44,608 bases of DNA from Sphingomonas bacterium (GTDB lineage Bacteria; Pseudomonadota; Alphaproteobacteria; Sphingomonadales; Sphingomonadaceae): assembly GCF_903642285.1 (NCBI RefSeq), contig NZ_CAHJWJ010000026.1, positions 1-44,608 of the forward strand, given 5' to 3'. The notes below the pieces were generated by a model, which saw only the letters and a program-made list of their open reading frames with translations, made no database searches and had not been told where the DNA came from. Of the stretch, positions 17,054 through 24,985 are shown in pieces. Every line of letters starts with the position of its first letter. The first letter of the stretch is position 1. The position numbers were made by a program, and so were the translations under genes.

Positions 17054-17944
17054 ATGACGGTCAAGATTGAAACGAAGCGCACGTCCGGCTCCGGAGCGGC
17101 AATGTGGCGGAATTCGGGCGAGGACGGTGTTGGCGGCGACGGCGCGCGATCGCTCCGGGTACCCGATCTGAACGTCATCTCCGGCGCGCCGGCGCTGGGC
17201 AGCAAGATGCAGGCGGAGCCCAACCGACCCTTCATCATCAAGTTCGGCAAGCATCTGCGCGGCGTGTTCGACACGCTGATCGCATCATCGTCGCTGGTGA
17301 CGAACGACCCCGTGCTCGACGTGCGCGATTTCGCCTGGACCGCGATCCTTCGCGACCATTGGGAGACGATCCGCGACGAGGCGGTCGCGGTGGCGTTGCA
17401 GGGCGAGGCGGCCCCCAGTCTCGCGACGATCTCCCCCGATCACCGCGCGATCGCGGAAGTGAATAAATGGCGATCGTTCTTCCTGTGGGGATATGGTTTC
17501 CCGATCGACGAGAACCTGGCCCGCTGCCCCGAAACCGCGAAGATCGTCGCGCAGATCCCGGGTCTCAACAGCGCGTTCTTCTCGATCCTCGCGCCCGGTA
17601 CGCACATCCCCGAACACCGCGGCGTGACCAAGGGGCTGATCACCTGTCACCTCGGGCTGATCGTGCCGCGCGACGGCGACGTCCGGATGCGCGTCGACGA
17701 CCGGATCGTCCGTTGGGCGGAAGGCGAGACCTTGGTTTTCGACGACACGTATCAGCACGAAGTGTGGAACGACACCGACGGCACCCGGGTCGTCCTGCTC
17801 GTCCAGTTCGGGCGCCCCTTGCGCAATCCGGGCAAATGGATCGCGGATTTCTTCCTGGGCTTCGTCCGCCGGTCGGCATTCGTCCAGGAAGCGCGCGACA
17901 ACATCAGCAGCTGGAACGCCGCGGTGAAGCAATTGGACGTCTGA
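17054..17944 (+). CDS. aspartyl/asparaginyl beta-hydroxylase family dioxygenase
   Basis: Fe(II)/2-oxoglutarate dioxygenase of the AspH/LpxO group. Iron-binding elements: PGTHIPEHRG (His184, His188 region) and the second His in YQHEVWN (His235), with DGTRVVLLVQF after it. The conserved LRxHLGL-type segment is present as LITCHLGLIVP. 296 residues from the ATG at 17054, chosen because GAGGA lies 8 bases before it; an ATG at 17048 is possible. The first 50 residues are poorly structured (Gly- and Ser-rich). The substrate may be a protein Asp/Asn or a lipid A acyl chain as for LpxO; this cannot be settled here. A long hairpin follows the stop. Confidence 0.88.
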   Translation: MTVKIETKRTSGSGAAMWRNSGEDGVGGDGARSLRVPDLNVISGAPALGSKMQAEPNRPFIIKFGKHLRGVFDTLIASSSLVTNDPVLDVRDFAWTAILRDHWETIRDEAVAVALQGEAAPSLATISPDHRAIAEVNKWRSFFLWGYGFPIDENLARCPETAKIVAQIPGLNSAFFSILAPGTHIPEHRGVTKGLITCHLGLIVPRDGDVRMRVDDRIVRWAEGETLVFDDTYQHEVWNDTDGTRVVLLVQFGRPLRNPGKWIADFFLGFVRRSAFVQEARDNISSWNAAVKQLDV

Positions 17945-17992
17945 GCTCGGCGTCCGGAATTAGCGAAGCTAATTTCGGATAAATCGCCGAGC
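17945..17992 (+). terminator. long hairpin directly after the hydroxylase stop codon
   Basis: GCTCGGCG (17945-17952) pairs with CGCCGAGC (17985-17992), and an inner TCCGGAATTAGC pairs with GCTAATTTCGGA around a GAA loop with one G-T wobble. There is no T-tract after the stem, so it is a terminator-like or mRNA 3'-protecting structure, not a textbook intrinsic terminator. Confidence 0.55.
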
Positions 17993-18060
17993 CCGGCCAG
18001 CGGTGCCACCGGCACCGTCTGAAGACGCGGCTTCGCCGCGGCGCGGCCAGCCTCATCAGT

Positions 18061-18134
18061 CGTCATGCCGGGCTTGTCCCGGCATCCAGGTCACGCTGCT
18101 TGGCTCTGGATCCCGGCACGACGCCGGGATGACG
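18061..18134. repeat. dispersed palindromic repeat (CATGCCGGGCTTGTCCCGGCATCCAG type), copy 1
   Basis: Arms reading CGTCATGCCGGGCTTGTCCC and, inverted, GGATCCCGGCACGACGCCGG-GATGACG enclose about 20 bases. A second copy with the same arms lies at 26418-26499. The type is familiar as a REP-like repeat in sphingomonad genomes. It lies between the hydroxylase and nfuA. Confidence 0.75.
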
Positions 18135-18187
18135 AAAGGCGCGGTCAGCGCCTTGCGTCATCGCGTCGTCCGCGCCACATGCCCGCC

Positions 18188-18763
18188 ATGCTGATCGAGA
18201 CCGAACCGACGCCCAACCCGGCGACGCTGAAATTCCTGCCGGGCCGCACCGTCATGGAAGCCGGCACGCGCGATTTCGCGACGCCCGAGGAAGCCGAGGC
18301 GAGCCCGCTCGCGGAAGCGATCTTCGGTCTGGGCGATGTTACGGGCGTGTTCTTCGGGCGCGATTTCGTTTCCGTCACGGCCGCGCCGGGCGTCGGCTGG
18401 CCGGCGCTCAAGCCCGATATCCTCGCGATCCTGCTCGATCATTTCTCCGCCGCCATGCCGCTGTTCCGCAGCGCCCGTGCCGGTTTCGCGGTGCCCTCCG
18501 CGGACGACGCGATCCCGACCGATCACCCGGAGGATGCGGAAATCATCACCCAGATCCGCGACCTGATCGATACCCGCGTTCGGCCCGCCGTCGCGAACGA
18601 CGGCGGCGATATCGTCTACCGCGGCTTCGACAAGGGCAAGGTGTTCCTTCAGTTGCAGGGCGCGTGTGCGGGCTGTCCCTCGTCGAGCGCCACGCTGAAG
18701 AACGGCATCGAGCAGCTGCTGCGCTATTATGTTCCCGAAGTCACTGAAGTGAGGGCCGTCTGA
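18188..18763 (+). CDS. Fe-S cluster scaffold/carrier NfuA-type protein
   Basis: 191 residues in two domains: the Nfu N-terminal domain (MLIETEPTPNPATLKFLPG is its hallmark) and, from about residue 110, a NifU C-terminal domain with the cluster-binding CAGC (CxxC) in LQGACAGCPSSSATLK. It carries 4Fe-4S clusters to client proteins; MiaB, encoded 3 kb downstream, is a plausible client. An in-frame ATG at 18179 would add three residues. The stop codon overlaps the next ATG (TGATG). Confidence 0.94.
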   Translation: MLIETEPTPNPATLKFLPGRTVMEAGTRDFATPEEAEASPLAEAIFGLGDVTGVFFGRDFVSVTAAPGVGWPALKPDILAILLDHFSAAMPLFRSARAGFAVPSADDAIPTDHPEDAEIITQIRDLIDTRVRPAVANDGGDIVYRGFDKGKVFLQLQGACAGCPSSSATLKNGIEQLLRYYVPEVTEVRAV

Positions 18764-19356
18764 TGCGCGCACCTATCGACTCCGCCGCGATCGACGCGCT
18801 GTTCCGCGAAGGGCGTAGCTATAACGGCTTTACCGACGAACCCGTATCCCAGGCGGACCTGCACGCGATCTGGGACCTGATGAAGATGGGTCCGACATCG
18901 GCGAACCAGTTGCCCGCACGGATGATATGGTGCGTCAGCGACGAGGCGAAGGCGAAGCTCGCCGAATGCTGCAGCGCGCAGAACGCGCCCAAGATCCTGA
19001 AGGCCCCCGTCAGCGTCGTGATCGGCATGGACAACGACTTCCACGAATATCTGCCCGAACTGTTTCCGCATGTCGACGCGAAGGCGTGGTTCGACGGCAA
19101 TGCCGAGCTGCGACAGGTGTCGGCGTTCCGCAATTCCAGCCTGCAGGGCGCATATCTGATCCTCGCCGCGCGCGCGTTCGGGCTCGATACCGGGCCGATG
19201 TCGGGGTTCGACGGCGGCAAGGTCGATGCGGCGTTCTTCCATGAGACGCCCGCGGTGCATGTGAACTTCATCGCGACGCTCGGCCATGGCGATCCGGCGA
19301 CGATCTACGACCGGCTGCCGCGCCCTGCGTTCGAAAAATTCAACCGCATCGCCTGA
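18763..19356 (+). CDS. nitroreductase-family oxidoreductase (RutE/HadB-like)
   Basis: 197-residue flavin-dependent oxidoreductase resembling malonic semialdehyde reductase RutE and its relatives. Seen: the FMN-binding RSYNGFTDEPV and KMGPTSANQLPAR region, RNSSLQGAYLILAARAFGLDTGPMSGFD, and a C-terminal HVNFIATLGHGD. There is no rut operon here; the neighbours are nfuA (overlapping TGATG) and tsaB, so a role in pyrimidine breakdown is not supported by context. The substrate is left open (nitro compounds, enals or semialdehydes). Confidence 0.9.
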   Translation: MRAPIDSAAIDALFREGRSYNGFTDEPVSQADLHAIWDLMKMGPTSANQLPARMIWCVSDEAKAKLAECCSAQNAPKILKAPVSVVIGMDNDFHEYLPELFPHVDAKAWFDGNAELRQVSAFRNSSLQGAYLILAARAFGLDTGPMSGFDGGKVDAAFFHETPAVHVNFIATLGHGDPATIYDRLPRPAFEKFNRIA

Positions 19357-19366
19357 GCGTTAGGCA

Positions 19367-19981
19367 CTGCGCACGCTCGTCATCGAGACCGCGACCGCGG
19401 CGTGTTCAATCGCGCTGATCGAGGGTCCCGACGTGATCGCGCGGGCGCACGACGTCGTCGGCCGCGGGCATGCCGAGCGGCTGGTGTCGATGATCGCCGA
19501 CCTGCCCGAGGGCGGTCGCGCGGACGGGGTCCTCGTCGATTGCGGGCCGGGCAGCTTCACCGGCATCCGCGTCGGGCTAGCCGCCGCGCTTGGGCTGTCG
19601 CTCGGCTGGCACGCGGACCTTGCGGGCTTCTCCTCGCTGGCGATCGTCGCCGCGGCGGGGATCGCGCAGCGGGGGGCGGCGCTTGCGGTCGTGCTCGAAG
19701 GGGGGCATGGCGAGGTCTTCATGCAGGCCTATTCGTCCATGCTCGTGCCGCTCGCGCCGCTGGTATCGCTGAAGCCGGCGGATGCGGTCGCGGCGATCGG
19801 CGGGTTGCCGGCGATCGGCAACGGCGTGCGGCATCTGATCGCGGTCGATCCGTCGATCGATGCGGTCGATACGCTGCCCGATGCGGCCGACGCGGTGCTG
19901 CTGCCGGCGCGGTTGCGCGATCTGCCGCCCAGGCCGATCTATGGCCGCGCGCCGGACGCGAAACCTGCAAGTCCGCGTTGA
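19367..19981 (+). CDS. tsaB: tRNA threonylcarbamoyladenosine biosynthesis protein TsaB
   Basis: Non-catalytic partner of TsaD in t6A37 formation. The family N-terminus RTLVIETATAACSIALIEG is plainly encoded from 19370, and VDCGPGSFTGIRVGLAAALGL follows. An in-frame stop at 19361 leaves only a CTG at 19367 as a start before this conserved segment; the GTG at 19433 would delete the first beta strand. CTG initiation is rare but the best reading, giving 204 residues. The start is 10 bases past the previous stop. The stop overlaps the rimI ATG (TGATG), so the two are coupled. Confidence 0.88.
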   Translation: MRTLVIETATAACSIALIEGPDVIARAHDVVGRGHAERLVSMIADLPEGGRADGVLVDCGPGSFTGIRVGLAAALGLSLGWHADLAGFSSLAIVAAAGIAQRGAALAVVLEGGHGEVFMQAYSSMLVPLAPLVSLKPADAVAAIGGLPAIGNGVRHLIAVDPSIDAVDTLPDAADAVLLPARLRDLPPRPIYGRAPDAKPASPR

Positions 19982-20451
19982 TGGCGACTCGCAACATATT
20001 GCTGCGCGGCGGGGATGCGCGCGACATCGCCGCGATCGAGACGCTGATGGCGCAGGCGTTCGATCCACGCTTCGGCGAAGCGTGGAACAGGAGCCAGACG
20101 CTCGGCGTGATGGCGATGCCCGGGGTGCGGCTGACGCTCGCTTATGTGGACGACATACCCGTCGGCTTCGCGATGACCCGCACCGTGATGGACGAGGCGG
20201 AATTGCTGTTGCTGGCGGTCGTGCCGGCGACGCGGCGGACGGGGATCGCGACCGCCCTGCTCCGTTCGGTCGAGGCGGATCGCCGCGATGCCGGGGTGCG
20301 CCAGCTCCACCTCGAGGTCCGCGCCGGGAACGAGGCGGCGAAGCTTTACGCCATCGCCGGTTTCGCCAAGGTCGGGGAACGCCGCAACTACTATCGCGGT
20401 GCCGATATGCAGGCGCATGATGCCCACACCTATCTGAAGATGCTCGCCTGA
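19981..20451 (+). CDS. rimI: ribosomal protein S18-alanine N-acetyltransferase (RimI-type GNAT)
   Basis: 156-residue GNAT acetyltransferase. The acetyl-CoA loop is RRTGIATALL (R/Q-x-x-G-x-A/G), preceded by the beta4 strand ELLLLAVVPATR and followed by LHLEVRAGNEAAKLYAIAGF, the classical RimI pattern. Location straight after tsaB, with an overlapping start, is the common arrangement for rimI. Substrate identity (S18 N-terminus) is by family and synteny only. Confidence 0.88.
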   Translation: MATRNILLRGGDARDIAAIETLMAQAFDPRFGEAWNRSQTLGVMAMPGVRLTLAYVDDIPVGFAMTRTVMDEAELLLLAVVPATRRTGIATALLRSVEADRRDAGVRQLHLEVRAGNEAAKLYAIAGFAKVGERRNYYRGADMQAHDAHTYLKMLA

Positions 20452-20457
20452 TTCTTA

Positions 20458-20483
20458 TTGCGAGTCGGTCGTGCTTCTCGCAA
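20458..20483. promoter_or_regulatory. inverted repeat upstream of the fur-family gene
   Basis: TTGCGAG and CTCGCAA are separated by 12 bases in the 77-base gap between rimI and the fur-family gene. The half-sites look like those of proteobacterial Fur operators (TTGCGA...TCGCAA), but the spacing is longer than the usual 17- to 19-base box. Could be an autoregulatory operator or a weak terminator of rimI. Confidence 0.35.
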
Positions 20484-20528
20484 CAGCCGGGACGCGCTAC
20501 ATGTGGCCGGGAACGGGAACGGACGGAC

Positions 20529-20951
20529 ATGGCGCGCAAGATCGACCTGGAGGCGCTCTGCAACAAAAAGGGGCTGCGCATCACCGAACAGCGCCGCGTG
20601 ATCGCGCGCGTGCTCTCGGAAGCCGAGGATCATCCCGATGTCGAGAAGGTTTACGAGCGCGCGTCGTCGATCGACCCCGGCATCTCGATCGCGACGGTAT
20701 ACCGCACCGTCCGCCTGTTCGAGGAAGCGGGGATCCTCGACCGCCATGATTTCGGCGACGGCCGCGCGCGCTACGAACCCGCGCCCGAGGCGCATCACGA
20801 TCATCTGATCGACGTCGAGACCGGCAAGGTCATCGAATTCGTCGATCCGGAACTGGAACAGCTGCAAAAGGCGATCGCGGAAAAGCTCGGCTTCCGCCTG
20901 GTCGATCACCGGATGGAATTATACGGCGTCAGCCTCGACCGCAGGGCCTGA
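20529..20951 (+). CDS. Fur-family metal-responsive repressor
   Basis: 140 residues, usual Fur length. Winged helix: GLRITEQRRVIARVL and SIATVYRTVRLFEEAGIL. The metal-site histidines HHDH are at residues 89-92, and the dimerisation part LIDVETGKVIEFVDPELEQL follows. The structural-zinc CxxC that normally comes right after HHDHLI is replaced by DxxT, and the only Cys is residue 11, as in alphaproteobacterial Fur/Mur proteins. It may therefore sense iron or manganese. An inverted repeat lies 46 bases upstream of the ATG. plsC follows 7 bases later. Confidence 0.93.
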   Translation: MARKIDLEALCNKKGLRITEQRRVIARVLSEAEDHPDVEKVYERASSIDPGISIATVYRTVRLFEEAGILDRHDFGDGRARYEPAPEAHHDHLIDVETGKVIEFVDPELEQLQKAIAEKLGFRLVDHRMELYGVSLDRRA

Positions 20952-20958
20952 TCGCGCG

Positions 20959-21672
20959 GTGGCGACACTACGTCTGTGGCGGCGTGCGGGGCTGCTGCTG
21001 CTCGCGCTCGGGCTGGCGTTGGTCCTTCACGGGGCATGGCGGCTGGTGCGTCGTCCTTCGCCCTGGCCGCGGTGGTTGCTCGGGACCTGCGCCCGGATCG
21101 TCGGTGCGCGCGCGCGGATCGTCGGGACGCCGCTGGCGCGCGATGCCGTCATCGTTTCGAACCATTTGAGCTGGATCGACATCCTGTTGCTGGCGGGCGC
21201 GACCGGCACCGCGTTCGTGGCCAAGGCGGAGCTGCGCGGCGCGCCGCTGGTCGGCTGGCTGTCCACGCTGAACCACACCTTGTTCGTGGCGCGCGACGAC
21301 CGGCTGAACGTCGCGGCGCAGATCGACGCGATGCGCGCCGCGATCGCGCAGCCATGGCCGATCGCGATCTTTCCCGAAGGAACGACGGGGAACGGCCGGA
21401 CGCTTTTGCCGTTCAAGGCGACGTTGCTCGCGGCGCTCGATCCGCCGCCGCCGGGGGTGCGGGTCCAGCCGGTGCGGATCGATTACGGCGATGCGACCGG
21501 CGATCTGGCCTGGGTCGGCGACGAACCGGGCGCGGCGCATGCGAAGCGGGTGTTGCAGCGACAAGGGTCCTTCACCGCGACGTTGCGGTTCTGCGCGCCG
21601 TTCGATCCGGCGGCGGTGGGCGGGCGCAAGGCGATCGCCGGCGAAGCGCGCGCGCGGATGGAGGCCGCTTAA
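20959..21672 (+). CDS. plsC: 1-acyl-sn-glycerol-3-phosphate acyltransferase (PlsC-like)
   Basis: 237-residue membrane acyltransferase that would make phosphatidic acid from lysophosphatidic acid. One N-terminal membrane helix (residues 10-27, GLLLLALGLALVLHGAW). Catalytic HX4D is at residues 69-74 (NHLSWID), and the acyl-acceptor motif is FPEGTTGNGRTLLPFK. The start is a GTG 7 bases after the fur-family stop. The family also includes ornithine-lipid acyltransferases (OlsA), which cannot be excluded. A short hairpin lies beyond its stop. Confidence 0.9.
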   Translation: MATLRLWRRAGLLLLALGLALVLHGAWRLVRRPSPWPRWLLGTCARIVGARARIVGTPLARDAVIVSNHLSWIDILLLAGATGTAFVAKAELRGAPLVGWLSTLNHTLFVARDDRLNVAAQIDAMRAAIAQPWPIAIFPEGTTGNGRTLLPFKATLLAALDPPPPGVRVQPVRIDYGDATGDLAWVGDEPGAAHAKRVLQRQGSFTATLRFCAPFDPAAVGGRKAIAGEARARMEAA

Positions 21673-21674
21673 TC

Positions 21675-21692
21675 CTCCCCTTGCAGGGGCGG
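21675..21692. repeat. short hairpin between plsC and miaB
   Basis: CCCCT (21677-21681) and AGGGG (21685-21689) around TGC, with weaker pairing outside (CT...AG). It looks like the remnant of a common CCTCCCCTTGCAGGGGAGG-type intergenic repeat. No T-tract follows. Confidence 0.4.
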
Positions 21693-21710
21693 AGTTGCTA
21701 AAGGCTCCCG

Positions 21711-23102
21711 ATGAACGCGCCTCCCAAGACCTTCCACGTCAAATCCTTCGGTTGCCAGATGAACGTCTATGACGGCGACCGGATGGCCGAACTGATGGCC
21801 GCGGACGGGTTGGCCCCGGCGGATGCGGACGTCGCCGATCTGGTCATCCTCAACACCTGCCACATCCGCGAGCGCGCGACCGAGAAGGTGTATTCCGACA
21901 TCGGCCGGATCCGCAAGGTCGCGGGAAAGCAGGGCCGCGTGCCGATGATCGCGGTTGCCGGCTGCGTCGCGCAGGCCGAAGGTCAGGAGATCGTCGCGCG
22001 CGCCAGGGTCGACGTCGTCGTCGGACCGCAGGCCTATCACAATCTGCCCGAACTGGTGGCGAAGGCGGCGGGCGGCACCGCGGCGCTCGACACGGACATG
22101 CCGGCGCTGTCGAAATTCGCCCGGCTGCCGGCACGACGCCGCGTGCCGCCCTCCGCGTTCCTCACCGTCCAGGAGGGATGCGACAAATTCTGCACCTATT
22201 GCGTCGTGCCCTATACCCGGGGCAGCGAGATCAGCCGGCCGTTCGCCGCGATCGTCGACGAGGCCAGGGCCCTGGTCGATGCCGGCGCGCGCGAGATCAC
22301 ATTGCTGGGGCAGAACGTCAACGCGTGGGCGCAGGGGGATCTCGGCCTGCACGATCTGATCCGCGCGCTGGACCGCGTGCCGGGGCTGGCGCGTATCCGT
22401 TACACCACCAGCCATCCCAACGACATGACGCAAGGACTGATCGACGCGCATGGCGATGTCGCCTCGCTGATGCCGTTCCTGCATTTGCCGATCCAGTCGG
22501 GCAGCGACCGGATCCTCAAGGCCATGAACCGGTCGCACGGGCGCGACTCCTATCTGCGCGTGCTGGACCGGGTTCGCGCGGTGCGGCCCGATATCGCGCT
22601 GTCGGGCGACTTCATCGTCGGCTTCCCCGGCGAGACCGAAGCCGATTTCGCCGACACGCTGAGCCTGGTCGATGCGATCGGCTATGCGCAGGCGTTCAGC
22701 TTCAAATACAGCCAGCGGCCCGGCACCCCCGCCGCGACCATGACCGATCAATTGCCCGCGCACGTGATGGACGAACGGCTGCAGCGGCTACAGGCGGCGC
22801 TGAACCGCGACCAGCAGGCGTTCAACCGGGCCACGCTCGGCCGGACCTGCACCATCCTGGTCGAGCGTCGGGGGAAACTGCCCGGGCAGATGCTCGGCAA
22901 ATCGCCCTGGCTGCAATCGGTGCATGTCATCGGCGATCATGCGATCGGCGATCTGATAGCGGTGGATTTGATCCGTGCCGATCCCAACTCGATGGCGGGT
23001 AGCGTTCCGATACCCGTCGCTGCATGCGCTCCGCCCGGGCCGCTCGACGTTGCCGGGCATTCGAACGAAGCCCGAGCATCGATCGGACCTTTTGCCGATT
23101 AG
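21711..23102 (+). CDS. miaB: tRNA-2-methylthio-N6-dimethylallyladenosine synthase MiaB
   Basis: Radical-SAM methylthiotransferase acting on i6A37 of tRNA. The UPF0004 domain has the three auxiliary-cluster cysteines ([22 protein letters not shown]). The radical-SAM core has [11 protein letters not shown] (CxxxCxxC), followed by GQNVNAW. The C-terminal TRAM domain begins around [12 protein letters not shown] and reaches [13 protein letters not shown]. MiaB proteins generally stop near this NSxxG motif; here about 32 further residues follow ([18 protein letters not shown] and on), probably translation of former spacer DNA after loss of the original stop. 463 residues in all. Confidence 0.96.
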   Translation: MNAPPKTFHVKSFGCQMNVYDGDRMAELMAADGLAPADADVADLVILNTCHIRERATEKVYSDIGRIRKVAGKQGRVPMIAVAGCVAQAEGQEIVARARVDVVVGPQAYHNLPELVAKAAGGTAALDTDMPALSKFARLPARRRVPPSAFLTVQEGCDKFCTYCVVPYTRGSEISRPFAAIVDEARALVDAGAREITLLGQNVNAWAQGDLGLHDLIRALDRVPGLARIRYTTSHPNDMTQGLIDAHGDVASLMPFLHLPIQSGSDRILKAMNRSHGRDSYLRVLDRVRAVRPDIALSGDFIVGFPGETEADFADTLSLVDAIGYAQAFSFKYSQRPGTPAATMTDQLPAHVMDERLQRLQAALNRDQQAFNRATLGRTCTILVERRGKLPGQMLGKSPWLQSVHVIGDHAIGDLIAVDLIRADPNSMAGSVPIPVAACAPPGPLDVAGHSNEARASIGPFAD

Positions 23103-23271
23103 CACTGTCCTACAGCCCGGCTCGCTGCCACAATCGACGGCGATGCAGCAGCGCTCGACCGACCTTGCTCTTCGGGAACCGCTCCGTCGGCGGTCGCCAT
23201 TCCCCTGGTTGGGCGATGAAACGCGCGAACGTCCGTAAACTTTGTAACCTTAGCGTCTTCGAAAGGACCGC

Positions 23272-24273
23272 ATGAGCCGTAAGCCAGTGCCGGCACAAGC
23301 CGGCGATCGTTCCCGCCTCGAGCTTCTGTTCGACAAGCCGCAACTGCTCAGCACGTTGTTCGGTCAATATGACCGCAACCTGGTGGCGCTGGAAAACCGG
23401 CTCGGCGTCTATATCACGGCACGGGGCAATCGGGTCGGTCTGGAGGGCACGGCGGAACAGGTCGCGGTCGCGCGCGACGTGCTGAACGACCTGTACGCGC
23501 GGATCGGGCGCGGCGACGAGGTCGATACCGGGCTGGTCGACGCGTCGATCGCGATGGCGGCGGAGCCGGTGCTGCACGGTATCATCAGGGCGGATGCCGG
23601 GCCCGGCGCGCCGCCGATCATGATCCGCACGCGCAAGAAGACGATCGTCCCCCGTACGCCCGCGCAGGCGCATTACATGCGCGAACTGACGGCCAACGAC
23701 ATGATCTTCGCGCTCGGGCCGGCGGGCACCGGCAAGACCTATGTCGCGGTGGCGCAGGCGGTGGCGCAGCTCATCAACGGCAGCGTGCAGCGGCTGATCC
23801 TGTCGCGCCCCGCGGTCGAGGCGGGCGAGCGGCTGGGCTTCCTGCCCGGCGACATGAAGGAGAAGGTCGATCCGTATCTGCGGCCGCTGTACGACGCGCT
23901 GTACGACTGCCTGCCCGCCGAACAGGTCGAACGGCGGATCGCGAGCGGGGAAATCGAGGTCGCGCCGATCGCCTTCATGCGCGGACGCACGCTGGCCGAC
24001 GCGTTCGTGATCCTGGACGAGGCGCAGAACACGACGCAGGCGCAGATGAAGATGTTCCTGACGCGGTTCGGCCAGAACAGCCGGATGGTGATCTGCGGCG
24101 ATCCCAAACAGGTCGACATCCCCGGCGGCATCGCGGCTTCTGGTCTAGGCGATGCCGTCACCCGCCTGGAAGGGGTGGAGAGCATTTCGATCTGCCGCTT
24201 CACCGTGGGCGACGTCGTGCGCCATCCGATTGTCGGGCGGATCGTCGAGGCGTATGAGGGGACGGACGGTTAA
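23272..24273 (+). CDS. PhoH-family ATPase
   Basis: 333 residues. N-terminal KH-like segment, then the PhoH NTPase with Walker A GPAGTGKT at residues 149-156, LSRPAVEAGERLGFLPGD, and Walker B FVILDEAQNTTQ. RNA-linked ATPase/putative helicase usually encoded with ybeY. AAAGGA lies just before the ATG. The 169-base gap from miaB has an A/T-richer end (near 23240) that may hold a promoter, but no clear -35/-10 pair is visible. The normal partner ybeY is here displaced by a toxin-antitoxin pair. Confidence 0.95.
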   Translation: MSRKPVPAQAGDRSRLELLFDKPQLLSTLFGQYDRNLVALENRLGVYITARGNRVGLEGTAEQVAVARDVLNDLYARIGRGDEVDTGLVDASIAMAAEPVLHGIIRADAGPGAPPIMIRTRKKTIVPRTPAQAHYMRELTANDMIFALGPAGTGKTYVAVAQAVAQLINGSVQRLILSRPAVEAGERLGFLPGDMKEKVDPYLRPLYDALYDCLPAEQVERRIASGEIEVAPIAFMRGRTLADAFVILDEAQNTTQAQMKMFLTRFGQNSRMVICGDPKQVDIPGGIAASGLGDAVTRLEGVESISICRFTVGDVVRHPIVGRIVEAYEGTDG

Positions 24274-24287
24274 AGCGGAGCTGGCCG

Positions 24288-24578
24288 ATGAACGCACATA
24301 CTCCTCCCCCGACCCGGGCACAGCAGCAAGCACTCGCTGCGCCTTTTGTGATCGATGACGTGACCTTGGTCGGCACCATCGCCCGGATCGCCGACGAACG
24401 GGGTACGTCAATGATCGAGATCGTCGATCTGGCCATTCAGGATTATCTTCAACGGCTCGAGCTCTCCGAAAAAGCCCCTGCGTCGATGCTCAAATTCTGG
24501 GAGGAACACCCGATGCCGCTTCCGACCGGCCTGAAAGCTGACAAGGCCTTCTTCGATGCGTTGTCCGGCGATTTGTGA
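24288..24578 (+). CDS. VapB-like antitoxin (putative)
   Basis: 96 residues. The middle part has a ribbon-helix-helix look (FVIDDVTLVGTIARIADE and SMIEIVDLAIQDYLQRL). The C-terminal tail PTGLKADKAFFDALSG matches the toxin-binding tail I recall from VapB antitoxins of the Rv0623 type. It lies 15 bases after phoH with GGAG as ribosome-binding site, and its stop overlaps the toxin GTG (GTGA), the common antitoxin-first order. Third codon positions are visibly less G/C-biased than in phoH and ybeY, which suggests acquisition. Confidence 0.82.
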   Translation: MNAHTPPPTRAQQQALAAPFVIDDVTLVGTIARIADERGTSMIEIVDLAIQDYLQRLELSEKAPASMLKFWEEHPMPLPTGLKADKAFFDALSGDL

Positions 24579-24985
24579 GTTTGTTCTTGGACGCCTCCGC
24601 AATCGTCGCGATATTGGCGCGGGAACCTGAATCGGTACGGTTTGCACAGCGGGTTGAATGGGAAACCGACCGGATGTCGTCGGCAATCGCGATATGGGAG
24701 GCGAGCCGGGGGCTGGCCGGTGCTCGGGGGCTGGAATTCGAGGAAGCCCGGTCTATCGTCGCTGAGTATGTCGAAGAATTCGCGATCAGGATCGTCGCTA
24801 TCGGAGCCGAAGAAAACACGTTGGCACTGGATGCCCATGCGCGATACGGCAAAGGTCGACATCCTGCGAAGCTGAACCTGGGCGACTGCTTCGCTTACGC
24901 CTGCACCAAGTGCAGCGGTGCTGAAATACTCTTCAAAGGCGATGACTTCACGCAGACCGATCTGATCGATGCAGTGCTGGGATGA
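24575..24985 (+). CDS. VapC-type PIN-domain toxin ribonuclease (putative)
   Basis: 136 residues, PIN fold. Acidic active-site residues are in place: Asp6 (FLDASA), Glu42 (IWEASR), Asp104 (NLGDCFAYA) and Asp123 (FKGDDFTQTD). The C-terminal ILFKGDDFTQTDL is typical of VapC. Such toxins cleave tRNA or rRNA. GTG start overlaps the antitoxin stop. Its own stop overlaps the ATG of ybeY (ATGA), so the toxin gene is translationally tied to a housekeeping ribosome-maturation gene. The active site is intact, so the module may be functional. Confidence 0.9.
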   Translation: MSLFLDASAIVAILAREPESVRFAQRVEWETDRMSSAIAIWEASRGLAGARGLEFEEARSIVAEYVEEFAIRIVAIGAEENTLALDAHARYGKGRHPAKLNLGDCFAYACTKCSGAEILFKGDDFTQTDLIDAVLG

